A model generated the notes under the pieces. It did not search any database, had not been told where the DNA came from, and saw nothing but the letters and a program-made list of their open reading frames with translations. Source: a virus. Taken from it: a stretch of 46,126 nucleotides of DNA. The position numbers and the translations under genes were made by a program. Location of the stretch: positions 1 to 46,126 of IMG/VR virus record IMGVR_UViG_3300042547_000500. One strand, 5' to 3'. Below are positions 25,646 through 32,707 of the stretch, in pieces (the first letter of the stretch is position 1; each line of letters starts with the position of its first letter).

Positions 25646-25872
25646 GCAATTCTCGATACCGCCCGCGCTTGGCGTGGATCGTGACGGCCGAAGAGTGCGG
25701 CGAGCGCTGGGATACTCGCGTGTTCGCGGACGATGCCGAAACCGCAGTGGAGCGCTTCTACGACCTGTGCGTGGACGAGGGGCCTGTGGCCGTCGCCGTT
25801 ACGCGCCCGAAGGATTCGTGGGGGCGCATAACGAAACGATTCGACCGCGAGCCGAACGAGGTGCGCCAATGA
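25642..25872 (+). CDS. Small accessory protein, unknown
   Basis: 76 residues from GTG 25642. A strand (RPRLAWIVTAEECG) is followed by RVFADDAETAVERFYDLCVD, with the shape of a beta-alpha unit, then a strand VAVAVTRPKDSWG. The ADDAETAVERF segment resembles short phage proteins with a V-x-A-D/E-D-x-E-x-A helix, as in the protein at 38130. No function known. Coupled by 4-bp overlaps on both sides. Confidence 0.65.
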   Translation: MSNSRYRPRLAWIVTAEECGERWDTRVFADDAETAVERFYDLCVDEGPVAVAVTRPKDSWGRITKRFDREPNEVRQ

Positions 25873-26093
25873 CTACGCCGCAATTCCCCACCCCGCCGCG
25901 CTTGGAGGTGAACGGGCGCGAGGTGACGCCGGAGATGCTGAACCTCGTGTTCGCGGGGCCTGCGCTGTACTCAGCCCTGCGCATGATCGTGGAGTCTCAC
26001 GATGCGACTTGTCCCGGCGAGTCGTGCGGCATCATGGGCATCGACCTAGCTCGCGCTGCACTGGAGCGCGCACGCGGCGAGGTCCAACCATGA
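25869..26093 (+). CDS. Small protein of the LYxAL/RARGE family, short form
   Basis: 74 residues from ATG 25869. The end of the protein (GPALYSALRMIVESHD, then LARAALERARGEVQP) parallels the C-termini of the proteins at 23859 and 26586, while the N-terminal half (RLEVNGREVTPEML) differs. It has one C-x4-C pair (CPGESC). Probably a diverged paralogue; function unknown. Coupled by ATGA overlaps with both neighbours. Confidence 0.66.
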   Translation: MTTPQFPTPPRLEVNGREVTPEMLNLVFAGPALYSALRMIVESHDATCPGESCGIMGIDLARAALERARGEVQP

Positions 26094-26383
26094 CCGACCC
26101 CTACGACACCACCTGCGGCTGCCACGCCGCCTCACTGGCTCGCCCTGGGCTGTGCCTGCACCACGGCGACACCACAGCGCCCGCGTACTACGTCGAGCGC
26201 GAGCTGGAGGGATACTGGGGCCTCTACGCGACGCCTGGGGACAACGACTACCCATCGCGCCACGTGGCTAGCTTTCTGGACATGCACCGCGCCGGGATAC
26301 TAGCGCGCGTGCTGGAGCGAGCGGCGCTGCTCGCGGACGAGTTCACTGACATGCGCGAGGTCGAAAGGATTGTGTGCCGATGA
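26090..26383 (+). CDS. Small accessory protein with Cys/His cluster, unknown
   Basis: 97 residues from ATG 26090. The N-terminus CGCHAASLARPGLCLHHGD holds three Cys and three His within 20 residues, a likely metal site. The middle is aromatic (YYVERELEGYWGLYATPGDND), and the C-terminus is helical with RVLERAALLADEFTD and a final VCR. No family recognised. Coupled by 4-bp overlaps at 26090-26093 and 26380-26383. Confidence 0.66.
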   Translation: MTDPYDTTCGCHAASLARPGLCLHHGDTTAPAYYVERELEGYWGLYATPGDNDYPSRHVASFLDMHRAGILARVLERAALLADEFTDMREVERIVCR

Positions 26384-26589
26384 GTGCATTAGAGGCTCTA
26401 AGGTGCGCCGTCATCGCAGCCGAGGCGAAGGCGCTAGAGGCCGAGGTCGAGCACGGTCGCGCGGTACTAGCGGTCGCGCTCATAGGCGGCGCTGGTGCGC
26501 ATCGGATGGTGCGCCGCACGGCTGTCGAGCTTGCGAGCTACAACCGCGACGCCGCGAGGCTGCGCGAGGCTTGGGAGGCGAGGCAGTGA
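26380..26589 (+). CDS. Small helical accessory protein, unknown
   Basis: 69 residues from ATG 26380, overlapping the previous stop by 4 bases. Almost wholly helical: LEALRCAVIAAEAKALEAEV, then AVLAVALIGGAGAHRMVRR, moderately hydrophobic but short of a clear membrane span, and NRDAARLREAWEARQ. Could be a small coiled-coil dimer. Function unknown. Confidence 0.62.
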   Translation: MSALEALRCAVIAAEAKALEAEVEHGRAVLAVALIGGAGAHRMVRRTAVELASYNRDAARLREAWEARQ

Positions 26590-26879
26590 GCTTCACACCT
26601 GGGCCGCTCCGCTGCGAGCGATCCGTAACCATAGCGCGAGGCGAGACTCATGAGGTCTACGTCATCCGCGCGCCCGATGGCTCTCCGGTGGCAAGCCTGG
26701 AGGGACCACGCTGGCATGACGCGTGCCTGCTGACGTGCGCGCCGGAGCTGTATGCGGCGCTGGAAGCGTGCGCAGCCGAGCTTGCGGGCTACGACTTCGA
26801 CGCCGGTGCGACGACGCCGCAGCCTGCGCTTGTCCAAGCCCGAGCTGCACTAGCGCGTGCGCGTGGGGAGGCGGTCTAG
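26586..26879 (+). CDS. Small phage protein of the APELYAALE family
   Basis: 97 residues from GTG 26586. It opens with SFTPGPLRC, has a beta-rich middle (THEVYVIRAPDGSPVASLEG), then LLTCAPELYAALEACAAEL and a C-terminal ARAALARARGEAV. This is the same order as in the 135-aa protein at 23859 (F-T-P-G-P-W, A-x-x-L-Y-A-A-L-E, ARARGE), so the two are probably paralogues. The conserved N-A-x-L-I-A-A part is altered to DACLLTC. Its stop TAG shares its last base with the GTG of the 26-aa gene. Confidence 0.7.
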   Translation: MSFTPGPLRCERSVTIARGETHEVYVIRAPDGSPVASLEGPRWHDACLLTCAPELYAALEACAAELAGYDFDAGATTPQPALVQARAALARARGEAV

Positions 26880-26959
26880 TGCCGAAACTCGACCGCGAAG
26901 ACCGCGACACGCTCATCGTGTCCGCACTCTTCCTGCTGTTCATCTACCTGCTCTCATGA
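26879..26959 (+). CDS. 26-residue single-span membrane microprotein
   Basis: An 81-base gene from GTG 26879 whose first base is the last base of the preceding stop. The product is 10 charged residues (MPKLDREDRD) followed by a hydrophobic C-terminal segment of about 15 residues (LIVSALFLLFIYLLS). The charge pattern and hydrophobic tail predict an inner-membrane span with a cytoplasmic N-terminus, though the span is near the lower length limit. Small phage proteins like this can influence membrane state, superinfection or lysis timing. The role is inference; only the composition is certain. Confidence 0.5.
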   Translation: MPKLDREDRDTLIVSALFLLFIYLLS

Positions 26960-27066
26960 GGAGAGCCACGGGGCGCGGTGAGGCGCGTGTGCCGTCCGTG
27001 GCAGGTCAAGTGTCTCAACCCTGTCGCCAGCGCAGGGACGTAACGCGCGCTGCTGGCACCTTACAC

Positions 27067-27348
27067 ATGCACGACCCGCTAGCTATCCACGTCAAGTCCG
27101 AGCTGTCCCGCCTCGGCTTCTCCCGCACCGAGGCCGGTCGCCGCGCTGGCGTGTCCATCGCGGTCATGGACCGCATCTGTGCCGGTTACGGGACCGGCTT
27201 GGGGAGCGCCATCAAGCTGGACCGTCTCTTCGGAACAACTGAGGCAAGGACGTGCGAGAACTTGCTCCGTAGCCGATCCAGTCCGTACCGGGAGCGGGCG
27301 CACGGGCCGCAGTCTTGGGAGGCTGGTACTGGGGCCGCTCGCCGGTGA
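27067..27348 (+). CDS. Small helix-turn-helix DNA-binding protein
   Basis: 93 residues from ATG 27067. Residues about 8-55 (LSRLGFSRTEAGRRAGVSIA then VMDRICAG and AIKLDRLFG) fit an XRE/Cro-type helix-turn-helix: a helix, a turn at AGVS, and a recognition helix beginning SIAVMDRI. An upstream in-frame ATG at 26956, overlapping the microprotein stop, is possible, but the extra codons (AGG, AGA, TTA, TCT) are unlike neighbouring genes. The last 45 codons run over the zinc-finger gene on the other strand. As the last gene of the block it may regulate it. Confidence 0.62.
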   Translation: MHDPLAIHVKSELSRLGFSRTEAGRRAGVSIAVMDRICAGYGTGLGSAIKLDRLFGTTEARTCENLLRSRSSPYRERAHGPQSWEAGTGAARR

Positions 27349-27439
27349 CGAGGTTGACGGCGTGGAAGCGGTCCCAGTGCTGGCGGTAGTCCGCGAGCGG
27401 TATCGACCGGGGGCAGAGCGGGCAGCGCACCGCACTCAC
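27212..27439 (-). CDS. Small zinc-finger-like protein after the primase-helicase
   Basis: 75 residues from GTG 27439, which overlaps the primase-helicase stop by 4 bases (GTGA). The N-terminus CPLCPRSIPLADYRQHWDRFH places C-x2-C and H-x4-H in the order of a classical C2H2 finger (Cys7, Cys10, His22, His27). The remainder is Pro/Ala-rich and probably disordered. Codon choice resembles the surrounding early genes for the first 55 codons. It overlaps the HTH gene on the opposite strand by 137 bases. It may bind nucleic acid or a replication protein; function unknown. Confidence 0.6.
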   Translation of the reverse strand: MSAVRCPLCPRSIPLADYRQHWDRFHAVNLVTGERPQYQPPKTAARAPAPGTDWIGYGASSRTSLPQLFRRDGPA

Positions 27440-29730
27440 GGGTGCGTCAGCCTCATCCGACGCGCCCCGCCCACGCCCTCGGACTCCACGCGGTAGCCGC
27501 AGATGATGCGCCCGGCGATGGCTGAGAGGACGCGGCGACCGAAGGACGTGCGCTGGCCTCGGTCGGAGCGCTTCTCGCCGAGCCAGCCGTAGAGGTCCAG
27601 CTCGATGGCAAGAGCGTAGATGTCGCCCCCCGAGACTGGAGCGCACGCATAGCGCTCGTGCCAGGCGCGTACTAGCGCCGCGTGCTCCTGCGTCGAGTCG
27701 TCGGCACTAGAGCGCCACTCAGCCATCGAGGTCAGCCATTGTGAGTACCCCGCCGCGCCGAGGATGCCGCCGACAACGGCTGTCCAGCGCTCGAAGCCTC
27801 CGAAGCCGCCACGGTGCAGGGGGCGACCGGCTGCGCGCCAGTTCTCGACCAGCCCCACCAGTGCCCCTAGGACGCGCTCCCTTGCGTCGAGGCAGTAGCT
27901 CAGGAGGTCGGGGTGCCGGAAGTCCGTGCGGCTCTCAGGCGCGTCCGTATTGGGCAGGAGGCGCACCGGGACGATGCGCTTGCTGATCTCCCCCGTCGCG
28001 TGGACGTTGTTGCCAGTCCCCACCACGGTGAGCCCGTTGGTGAGCGTGGGCGCGGCTGAGGCTCCGAGGATGCGGCCTTGGTACTCGCTGGAGGTGAGCA
28101 AAGAGGCGAGCGAGGCCGAGTCGAGGAAGTCCGAGAGGTTGTCGAGGTGCAGGATGGTCTGGCCCCGCATGAGCACCGCCATGATGCGCTTCTCGCGCTC
28201 CTCTTCCCGGTCGCCGAGCTGCATCGCGGGCGTGCGGCGACCGGCGATGATGCAGCCGAGGACGATCTCGGCCAGCTTGGTCTTGCCCGAGCGCTCGATC
28301 GGCGAGCCGATGAGGTGCATTGGTACGGGCTCGTTGATCGCGGGACGTAGCAAAGGGGTTAGCAAAAGGCCGAAGTAGTTCTCCCGGTCGGCCTTGTCTT
28401 GGAACGGGAAGTCGCAGACCAAGTCCTCCAGCACCGCCTTGGCGTAGTCCAGCTCCAGCGGGGCCACGTCGAGCGTGCTCGTGAGGTAGACGCCGCTGGC
28501 CTCGTTCCAGCCGGGCTTGGCTAGGTGGAAGTCGGTACCGACGTAGACCGGGTGCGAGGCGATGTGCTTCAGGTCTCGGATCGACCCGCGCACGGCGGCG
28601 TAGCCGAGCACCAGGTCAGCGGCGTCACGCGAGCAGACACGGAACGCGGTCTCGTAATTGGTGCCGTCCTTGGTGTCATCTGCCTTGCAACTTACCAGCT
28701 TCACACCGGCGTCGATGATCGAGCGCATCCGGTGCGGCTTGACCTCGGAGAACTGGCCGTCTTGGATCTCGCCGATGGTCCCGGCGCGGCGGTAGATGGC
28801 GTCGGGCGGAAGGTGTTCGAGCACTTGAGACGAGAAGCGGTCGTTGCCCTGCTCTACGTACACGCCGCCATCCAGCACGTGCGAGCCGGGGACAAGGATC
28901 TCGCGCTTGGTGCGGGCTCGCTCGGGGGCCGACGTGGTCACAGCCGGGTGGCGCTCGGGCACGCCTCGGGGCTTTGCTGAGCCGCCGCGCAGGCCGCTCT
29001 GGATCGTGGCTCGCGCCTCTTTCTCCGGCCTGCGCCCGTTGAGCGTGGCAGCCGCCATCAGCGATTCCTCGACCACCTCGCGGCTCAGCACGCCCCCGGC
29101 GACAAGCTGCCCGAGGTTGAACGCGGCCTTGACCAGCGTGTCGTTGCCTTGCCCCTGAGGCGCTTGCTCGACCCGCTCGACCTCGCGCCTGAGCGCGGTC
29201 TCGGCGTAGCCTTGCCCGGTTGAGGCGGGCGGCGGCGTCATGTCCACGGTCACGACGCGGAACAGGTCGGCGGGGAACGGACCCGGCTCGCCCAGCGCGG
29301 CCCAGCGGTATTCCTCGCGCTCCGTGGGGTGGATGCTCGGCGGGACGACCACTTGCCCACCCTCGCCGCGCACGTCCACCTTGGGCGCAAGGTGCGAGGC
29401 TGAGTTGCGGGGAGGGACGGCGGGGCAGCGGTAGTAGTAGTGGGTCGAGCCCGTGGGTGAGCGTGCGATGAGGCCGGTCGGCGGCGCGTCGAACTCGTCG
29501 AGACCATGCCGCCCCCGGTCGTCGTCGATGACGATGACTTGCGAGCGCGCCCCGGTGCGCAGTCCAAGATTTAGACCGGACGCGACCCAGCCGCGCACGG
29601 TCGCCTCGTCCACCGGCTCGCGCGTGCTCCATGCGTCGAGGGTGGGGATCTTGCCACGGAGCGGCGTGACCCACGGGCCGAGGCCGAGTTGGAACAGGAG
29701 GGAGATGGGGTCGTCGGGGTAGTCGGTCAT
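27436..29730 (-). CDS. Primase-polymerase/helicase fusion (Prim-Pol with AAA+-type helicase)
   Basis: 764 residues. Residues about 1-160 show Prim-Pol features: WVTPLRGKIPTLDAWS, the acidic motif VIVIDDD (Asp69-71), GSTHYYYRCP with His97, and DVRGEGGQVVVPPSIHP (119-135) followed by EYRW. The C-terminal half carries a helicase: GSPIERSGKT (475-484, Walker A-like), ILHLDN (526-531, Walker B-like), GTGNN (571-575, sensor) and the SKR segment (583-585) where superfamily III/D5-like proteins place an Arg finger. It would make primers and unwind at a fork. No phage DNA polymerase is present, so host polymerase is presumably recruited. It overlaps the nuclease stop at 29727-29730. Confidence 0.85.
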   Translation of the reverse strand: MTDYPDDPISLLFQLGLGPWVTPLRGKIPTLDAWSTREPVDEATVRGWVASGLNLGLRTGARSQVIVIDDDRGRHGLDEFDAPPTGLIARSPTGSTHYYYRCPAVPPRNSASHLAPKVDVRGEGGQVVVPPSIHPTEREEYRWAALGEPGPFPADLFRVVTVDMTPPPASTGQGYAETALRREVERVEQAPQGQGNDTLVKAAFNLGQLVAGGVLSREVVEESLMAAATLNGRRPEKEARATIQSGLRGGSAKPRGVPERHPAVTTSAPERARTKREILVPGSHVLDGGVYVEQGNDRFSSQVLEHLPPDAIYRRAGTIGEIQDGQFSEVKPHRMRSIIDAGVKLVSCKADDTKDGTNYETAFRVCSRDAADLVLGYAAVRGSIRDLKHIASHPVYVGTDFHLAKPGWNEASGVYLTSTLDVAPLELDYAKAVLEDLVCDFPFQDKADRENYFGLLLTPLLRPAINEPVPMHLIGSPIERSGKTKLAEIVLGCIIAGRRTPAMQLGDREEEREKRIMAVLMRGQTILHLDNLSDFLDSASLASLLTSSEYQGRILGASAAPTLTNGLTVVGTGNNVHATGEISKRIVPVRLLPNTDAPESRTDFRHPDLLSYCLDARERVLGALVGLVENWRAAGRPLHRGGFGGFERWTAVVGGILGAAGYSQWLTSMAEWRSSADDSTQEHAALVRAWHERYACAPVSGGDIYALAIELDLYGWLGEKRSDRGQRTSFGRRVLSAIAGRIICGYRVESEGVGGARRMRLTHP

Positions 29731-30035
29731 TTCAGCGCCATCTCCACATCCGCCACACTCCGCGCCAGCACGTACAGCCCACCGTGGGCCTCGATCATCC
29801 GTTGCCAGCGCTTCTGATCTTCAGTCTGCCGCCCGGTCGCGGTCTTGCACTCGATTTCGAGCCGTCGCCCGTTGGGTGCGAGGATGCCGGAGATGTCGGC
29901 CTGCCCTGGGATGCCAGCGCGCACGACTCGGCCCGTGCGATCTCGCGCCACGAGCACGTTCGCGCGCCACACCTTCACGCCTGGGCGCGTGCCGAGGCAG
30001 ATCAGGATTGCGGAGACGAGGTCGGATTCGGTCAT
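29727..30035 (-). CDS. VRR-NUC domain nuclease
   Basis: 102 residues from ATG 30035, coupled to the helicase stop (ATGA). The whole protein is one domain: IPGQADISGILAPNGRRLEI carries the Asp47, then ECK (62-64) and GRQTEDQKRW, where VRR-NUC enzymes have D-x-n-E-x-K followed by the Q-rich helix with x-x-E-Q. This pattern is typical of Holliday-junction or flap endonucleases in phage replication and recombination clusters. It lies between the SF2 helicase and the primase-helicase, consistent with branch resolution before packaging. Confidence 0.85.
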   Translation of the reverse strand: MTESDLVSAILICLGTRPGVKVWRANVLVARDRTGRVVRAGIPGQADISGILAPNGRRLEIECKTATGRQTEDQKRWQRMIEAHGGLYVLARSVADVEMALK

Positions 30036-31513
30036 CGGACGATCGGGGACTTTGCCCGCTGCGCCACCAAATCCCGCTCTTGCCCGCGCTGGTAGCACCG
30101 CGCGCAGCGGACGTAGTCGAATGCGTGCGTGGTCACGGTCTCCCAGACGTGGCCGCTGCACTTGTAGAGCGTGCGCTCGATCTCGGAGAAGCGCGGCCAG
30201 ACACCGAAGCGGCGCTTGAAGCGACCGCGCGCCGTACCTAGCGCCTCGCCCTCGTCGGAGCAGGCTTGCACCATGCGCGCGTAGGTTGACTCCTTCTCGT
30301 CCATCGTGGCCTTGGTCGGGCTCATGCTCAGCTCGACCAGCTCTCCGGGGTTGTGGACCGCAGGCGCGTCGGCGTCGGACTCTTGCCGCAGCGGATGGCC
30401 GCAGACCGGGCACTCAGTCGGGCCGGGCGCGAAGCAAGCGAAGCAGTTCTTGCACGTCGCCACACTGGGCGCGGTGCGCTTGTTCCTGATCGCCCCGTCG
30501 AGGCTCCACTCGATCGGCTCAGTGACGAGCCCGTGCGCGTGGTGGTTGCCCGCGTGGTCGAGCACGAGCACGGGTCCGGGCGGGCGCATGACGCGGCCTA
30601 CCATCTGCCGGAAGAGAGCAAGGCTTTGTGTCGGTCGAGCGAGCACCGCGCACTGGAGCGTCGGCAAGTCCCAGCCCTCACTCAGCAGCGACACTTGCGA
30701 GACCATGTCGAGCACGCCATGCCGCAGGTCTTGGAGCGTCTGTCGGCGCTGCTCGCGTCCCATGCGGTAGTCAACGTGCGCGGCTCGGACGCCGATCTCT
30801 TGGAACGCGGCGACGATGGCGCGCGAGTGCTCGACGTTGACGGCGAACACGACCGTGCTCATGCCGCGCGCGTGCTTTTGCCACTCGCCCACGATGGAGC
30901 CGGTCAGCCCCGAGACGCGCGCAGCAAGCTCGGGGATCGAGTAGTCGCCGCCGCGCGTGGGAAGGTTGGACAGGTCCACCGGAGGCGCGAACACGCGCGG
31001 CTCGACAAGGTGGCCCGCTTCGATCAGTTCTCTGGTGGTGACGGGCTCGATGATGCAGCCGAACAGGTCGCCGAGTCCGCGCCCGTCGAGGCGGATCGGG
31101 GTTGCGGTGAGGCCGATGACCGTGGATGTGGAGTAGCGGTCAATGACCTTCTTCCAGCTCGCACTGACCGCGTGCGCGCACTCATCGACGAGCACCAAGT
31201 CAGCAGGCCAGTGCCCGCGCTTGAGCAGCGTCGGGATGCTAGCTACCTGCACCGCTCGGCCCCGGTCCTCCTTGACGCCAGCGAGGATGCGACCGGGCTT
31301 GAGTCCGAACTGTTCCAAGCGCGCGACTGCCTGGTCCACCAACTCGATGCGGTGGACCAGGAAGATTGCGCGCCGCCCTCGTTCCAGCGTGCGCTTGATG
31401 ATCTCGGACGCGACAGTCGTTTTGCCCGCGCCGGTTGGCAGGCACAAAAGCGGCCTGTCCTTCACGCGGGCGCGGACCATCTCGATCGCGCGGAGCTGGT
31501 AGGGGCGGAGCAT
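30032..31513 (-). CDS. SF2 DEAD/DEAH-box helicase with zinc ribbon
   Basis: 493 residues. All core motifs are visible: PTGAGKT (26-32, Walker A), DECAH (109-113, Walker B), LTATP (134-138), and QMVGRVMRP (302-310, motif VI). After the helicase core is C-x2-C-x10-C-x2-C (Cys353, 356, 367, 370; CKNC...CPVC), a zinc ribbon, and the C-terminus has a further YVRCARC. This is the layout of phage DEAD-box helicases that unwind DNA or RNA near recombination genes. It is followed by the VRR-NUC gene with ATGA coupling. Confidence 0.92.
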   Translation of the reverse strand: MLRPYQLRAIEMVRARVKDRPLLCLPTGAGKTTVASEIIKRTLERGRRAIFLVHRIELVDQAVARLEQFGLKPGRILAGVKEDRGRAVQVASIPTLLKRGHWPADLVLVDECAHAVSASWKKVIDRYSTSTVIGLTATPIRLDGRGLGDLFGCIIEPVTTRELIEAGHLVEPRVFAPPVDLSNLPTRGGDYSIPELAARVSGLTGSIVGEWQKHARGMSTVVFAVNVEHSRAIVAAFQEIGVRAAHVDYRMGREQRRQTLQDLRHGVLDMVSQVSLLSEGWDLPTLQCAVLARPTQSLALFRQMVGRVMRPPGPVLVLDHAGNHHAHGLVTEPIEWSLDGAIRNKRTAPSVATCKNCFACFAPGPTECPVCGHPLRQESDADAPAVHNPGELVELSMSPTKATMDEKESTYARMVQACSDEGEALGTARGRFKRRFGVWPRFSEIERTLYKCSGHVWETVTTHAFDYVRCARCYQRGQERDLVAQRAKSPIVR

Positions 31514-31516
31514 GGC

Positions 31517-31867
31517 TCAGTCTTGACGCGCGCACTCGCCGTCGGAGACGCAGCCAGTGCGGAGCTGATCCAACGCAGCCTTGCGTCGCGCTTCCTCGTC
31601 TTTCCTGAATTTCGCGTGCATGGCCATCAGCTTCGGCAGCGCAAGGGCCGCGATCACGCGCGCTTCAGGGGTTGCATACTTGAAAGTGGTGTCGCCCACC
31701 GTCAGGTAGTAGCTCCTGTCGCTAGGACGGAGTACGACCTTGACTCCGTCTTGCTCGACCTCGAAGTACGACCAGCTCTTGTCGTTCTTGCGGCCTCGCT
31801 CGCGCTTGATGCTTCGTAGCATCGTGATGACAGTGTTGTCGAGTTCTTCCATGTTGAGTTCTTCCAT
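31517..31867 (-). CDS. Small early protein with duplicated start pentapeptide
   Basis: 116 residues from ATG 31867. A second in-frame ATG lies 15 bases on at 31852, inside an exact repeat (copies at 31841-31854 and 31856-31869), so the first two pentapeptides are MEELN and MEELD. The rest includes YFEVEQDGVKVVLRPSDRSY, a beta segment resembling a small strand-rich domain, then a helix with many Arg/Lys (AMHAKFRKDEEARRKAALDQ) and two C-terminal Cys. Lies between the SSB-like gene and the helicase. Function unknown. Confidence 0.7.
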   Translation of the reverse strand: MEELNMEELDNTVITMLRSIKRERGRKNDKSWSYFEVEQDGVKVVLRPSDRSYYLTVGDTTFKYATPEARVIAALALPKLMAMHAKFRKDEEARRKAALDQLRTGCVSDGECARQD

Positions 31868-31877
31868 GTGTGTCACC

Positions 31878-32324
31878 TCAGAACGGCGTGTCATCCACCG
31901 GCATCGTGCAGCCAGCGGGGATCTTGCTGACGTGCTGGTAACCCGCGTGCGTGAGCGCCTTGATGTCCACGACCATGCGCTCGCCGCTGCGTTCCTCGCC
32001 GGTCTTCTTGTCGGTCCAGGTGTTCGGCTCCATCTTGGTGGCTACCCACACCTTCGTGCCGACGAAGCCGGGCGGGTCGATGACGAGCTTGCCGGTCTCG
32101 GGCACGCCGAGAGCGATCAGTTTGCGACGGCCCATGTTCCATCCGCCGCCGCCAAGCATGATGTTGTCCTTGAGCTTGGCCTCGCCGCAAACGAGTTCGA
32201 GCTTGAGCATGTTCTCGCCGCTTGTGTTGGAGCGCGCCATCTGGCAGGACGAGATGGTCCAGAGGTTGACCCCGGTGAGCGTCGGTGCGCCGCCGAGGTT
32301 GTCCATGTCGATTTCAAACGTCAC
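31878..32324 (-). CDS. Single-stranded-DNA-binding protein candidate
   Basis: 148 residues. Strand-rich throughout (MLKLELVCGEAKLKDNIML, KLVIDPPGFVGTKVWVATKM), with three Trp and an aromatic/Gly-rich GGGGWNMGRRK. It ends in PVDDTPF, which matches the acidic amphipathic C-terminal tip (D-D-x-P-F) by which SSBs recruit other proteins. The OB fold itself cannot be shown by eye. Placement between a 128-aa phage protein and the helicase genes in an early operon supports it. Translation is coupled to the previous gene by ATGA. Confidence 0.68.
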   Translation of the reverse strand: MTFEIDMDNLGGAPTLTGVNLWTISSCQMARSNTSGENMLKLELVCGEAKLKDNIMLGGGGWNMGRRKLIALGVPETGKLVIDPPGFVGTKVWVATKMEPNTWTDKKTGEERSGERMVVDIKALTHAGYQHVSKIPAGCTMPVDDTPF

Positions 32325-32707
32325 TTGGCTTCTTCTTTCGTTTCAGGTGAGGGTGCGGGTGCAGGAGGGACAGGTCGGACACGGATGGCTTCGACTTCTT
32401 CGCCGAACGCCGACACACGGGACGGGAACAGCGTGATGCGCTTGCCCGTCCAGTCGTTCATCTCGGGACCGTAGAGCTTGGCGACGGTCTTGGCGTTGGT
32501 CTTGTTGAGGACCAGCCGCTTCTCTTCCTCGCCGGGCTTGGCCTTCTTGCCCGTCTCGACGAAGTACACGATCGCCTTGCGCTCGGAGCCCTTCTCGGTC
32601 TTGACCTCCTCGGCCACGACGCGCCGGATGGTGAGCGCCACGTCTCGGCCTTGGAGGTCGTGCGCGCCGAGGTAGAGCGAGGGGAACAGGGTTTTCCAGT
32701 GGCTCAC
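32321..32707 (-). CDS. Conserved phage early protein (LVLNKTNAKTVAKLYG motif)
   Basis: 128 residues. The segment RLVLNKTNAKTVAKLYGPEM (about 63-82) followed by W-T-G-K-x-I-T-L-F-P and a V-x-A-F-G-E-E-V-E-A-I-R-V-R-P run is a pattern familiar from small phage proteins next to exonuclease and annealing genes. The protein is beta-rich with a Pro/Ala/Glu C-terminal tail. It could be a second OB-like DNA-binding protein or an accessory to the exonuclease; function not established. Coupled to both neighbours by 4-bp overlaps. Confidence 0.72.
   Translation of the reverse strand: MSHWKTLFPSLYLGAHDLQGRDVALTIRRVVAEEVKTEKGSERKAIVYFVETGKKAKPGEEEKRLVLNKTNAKTVAKLYGPEMNDWTGKRITLFPSRVSAFGEEVEAIRVRPVPPAPAPSPETKEEAK

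Noticed and set aside
27079-27435. Leftward 118-aa frame opposite the HTH gene
   Set aside because: Out of frame with the better supported zinc-finger gene, Ser/Thr/Arg-rich translation typical of an antisense shadow.
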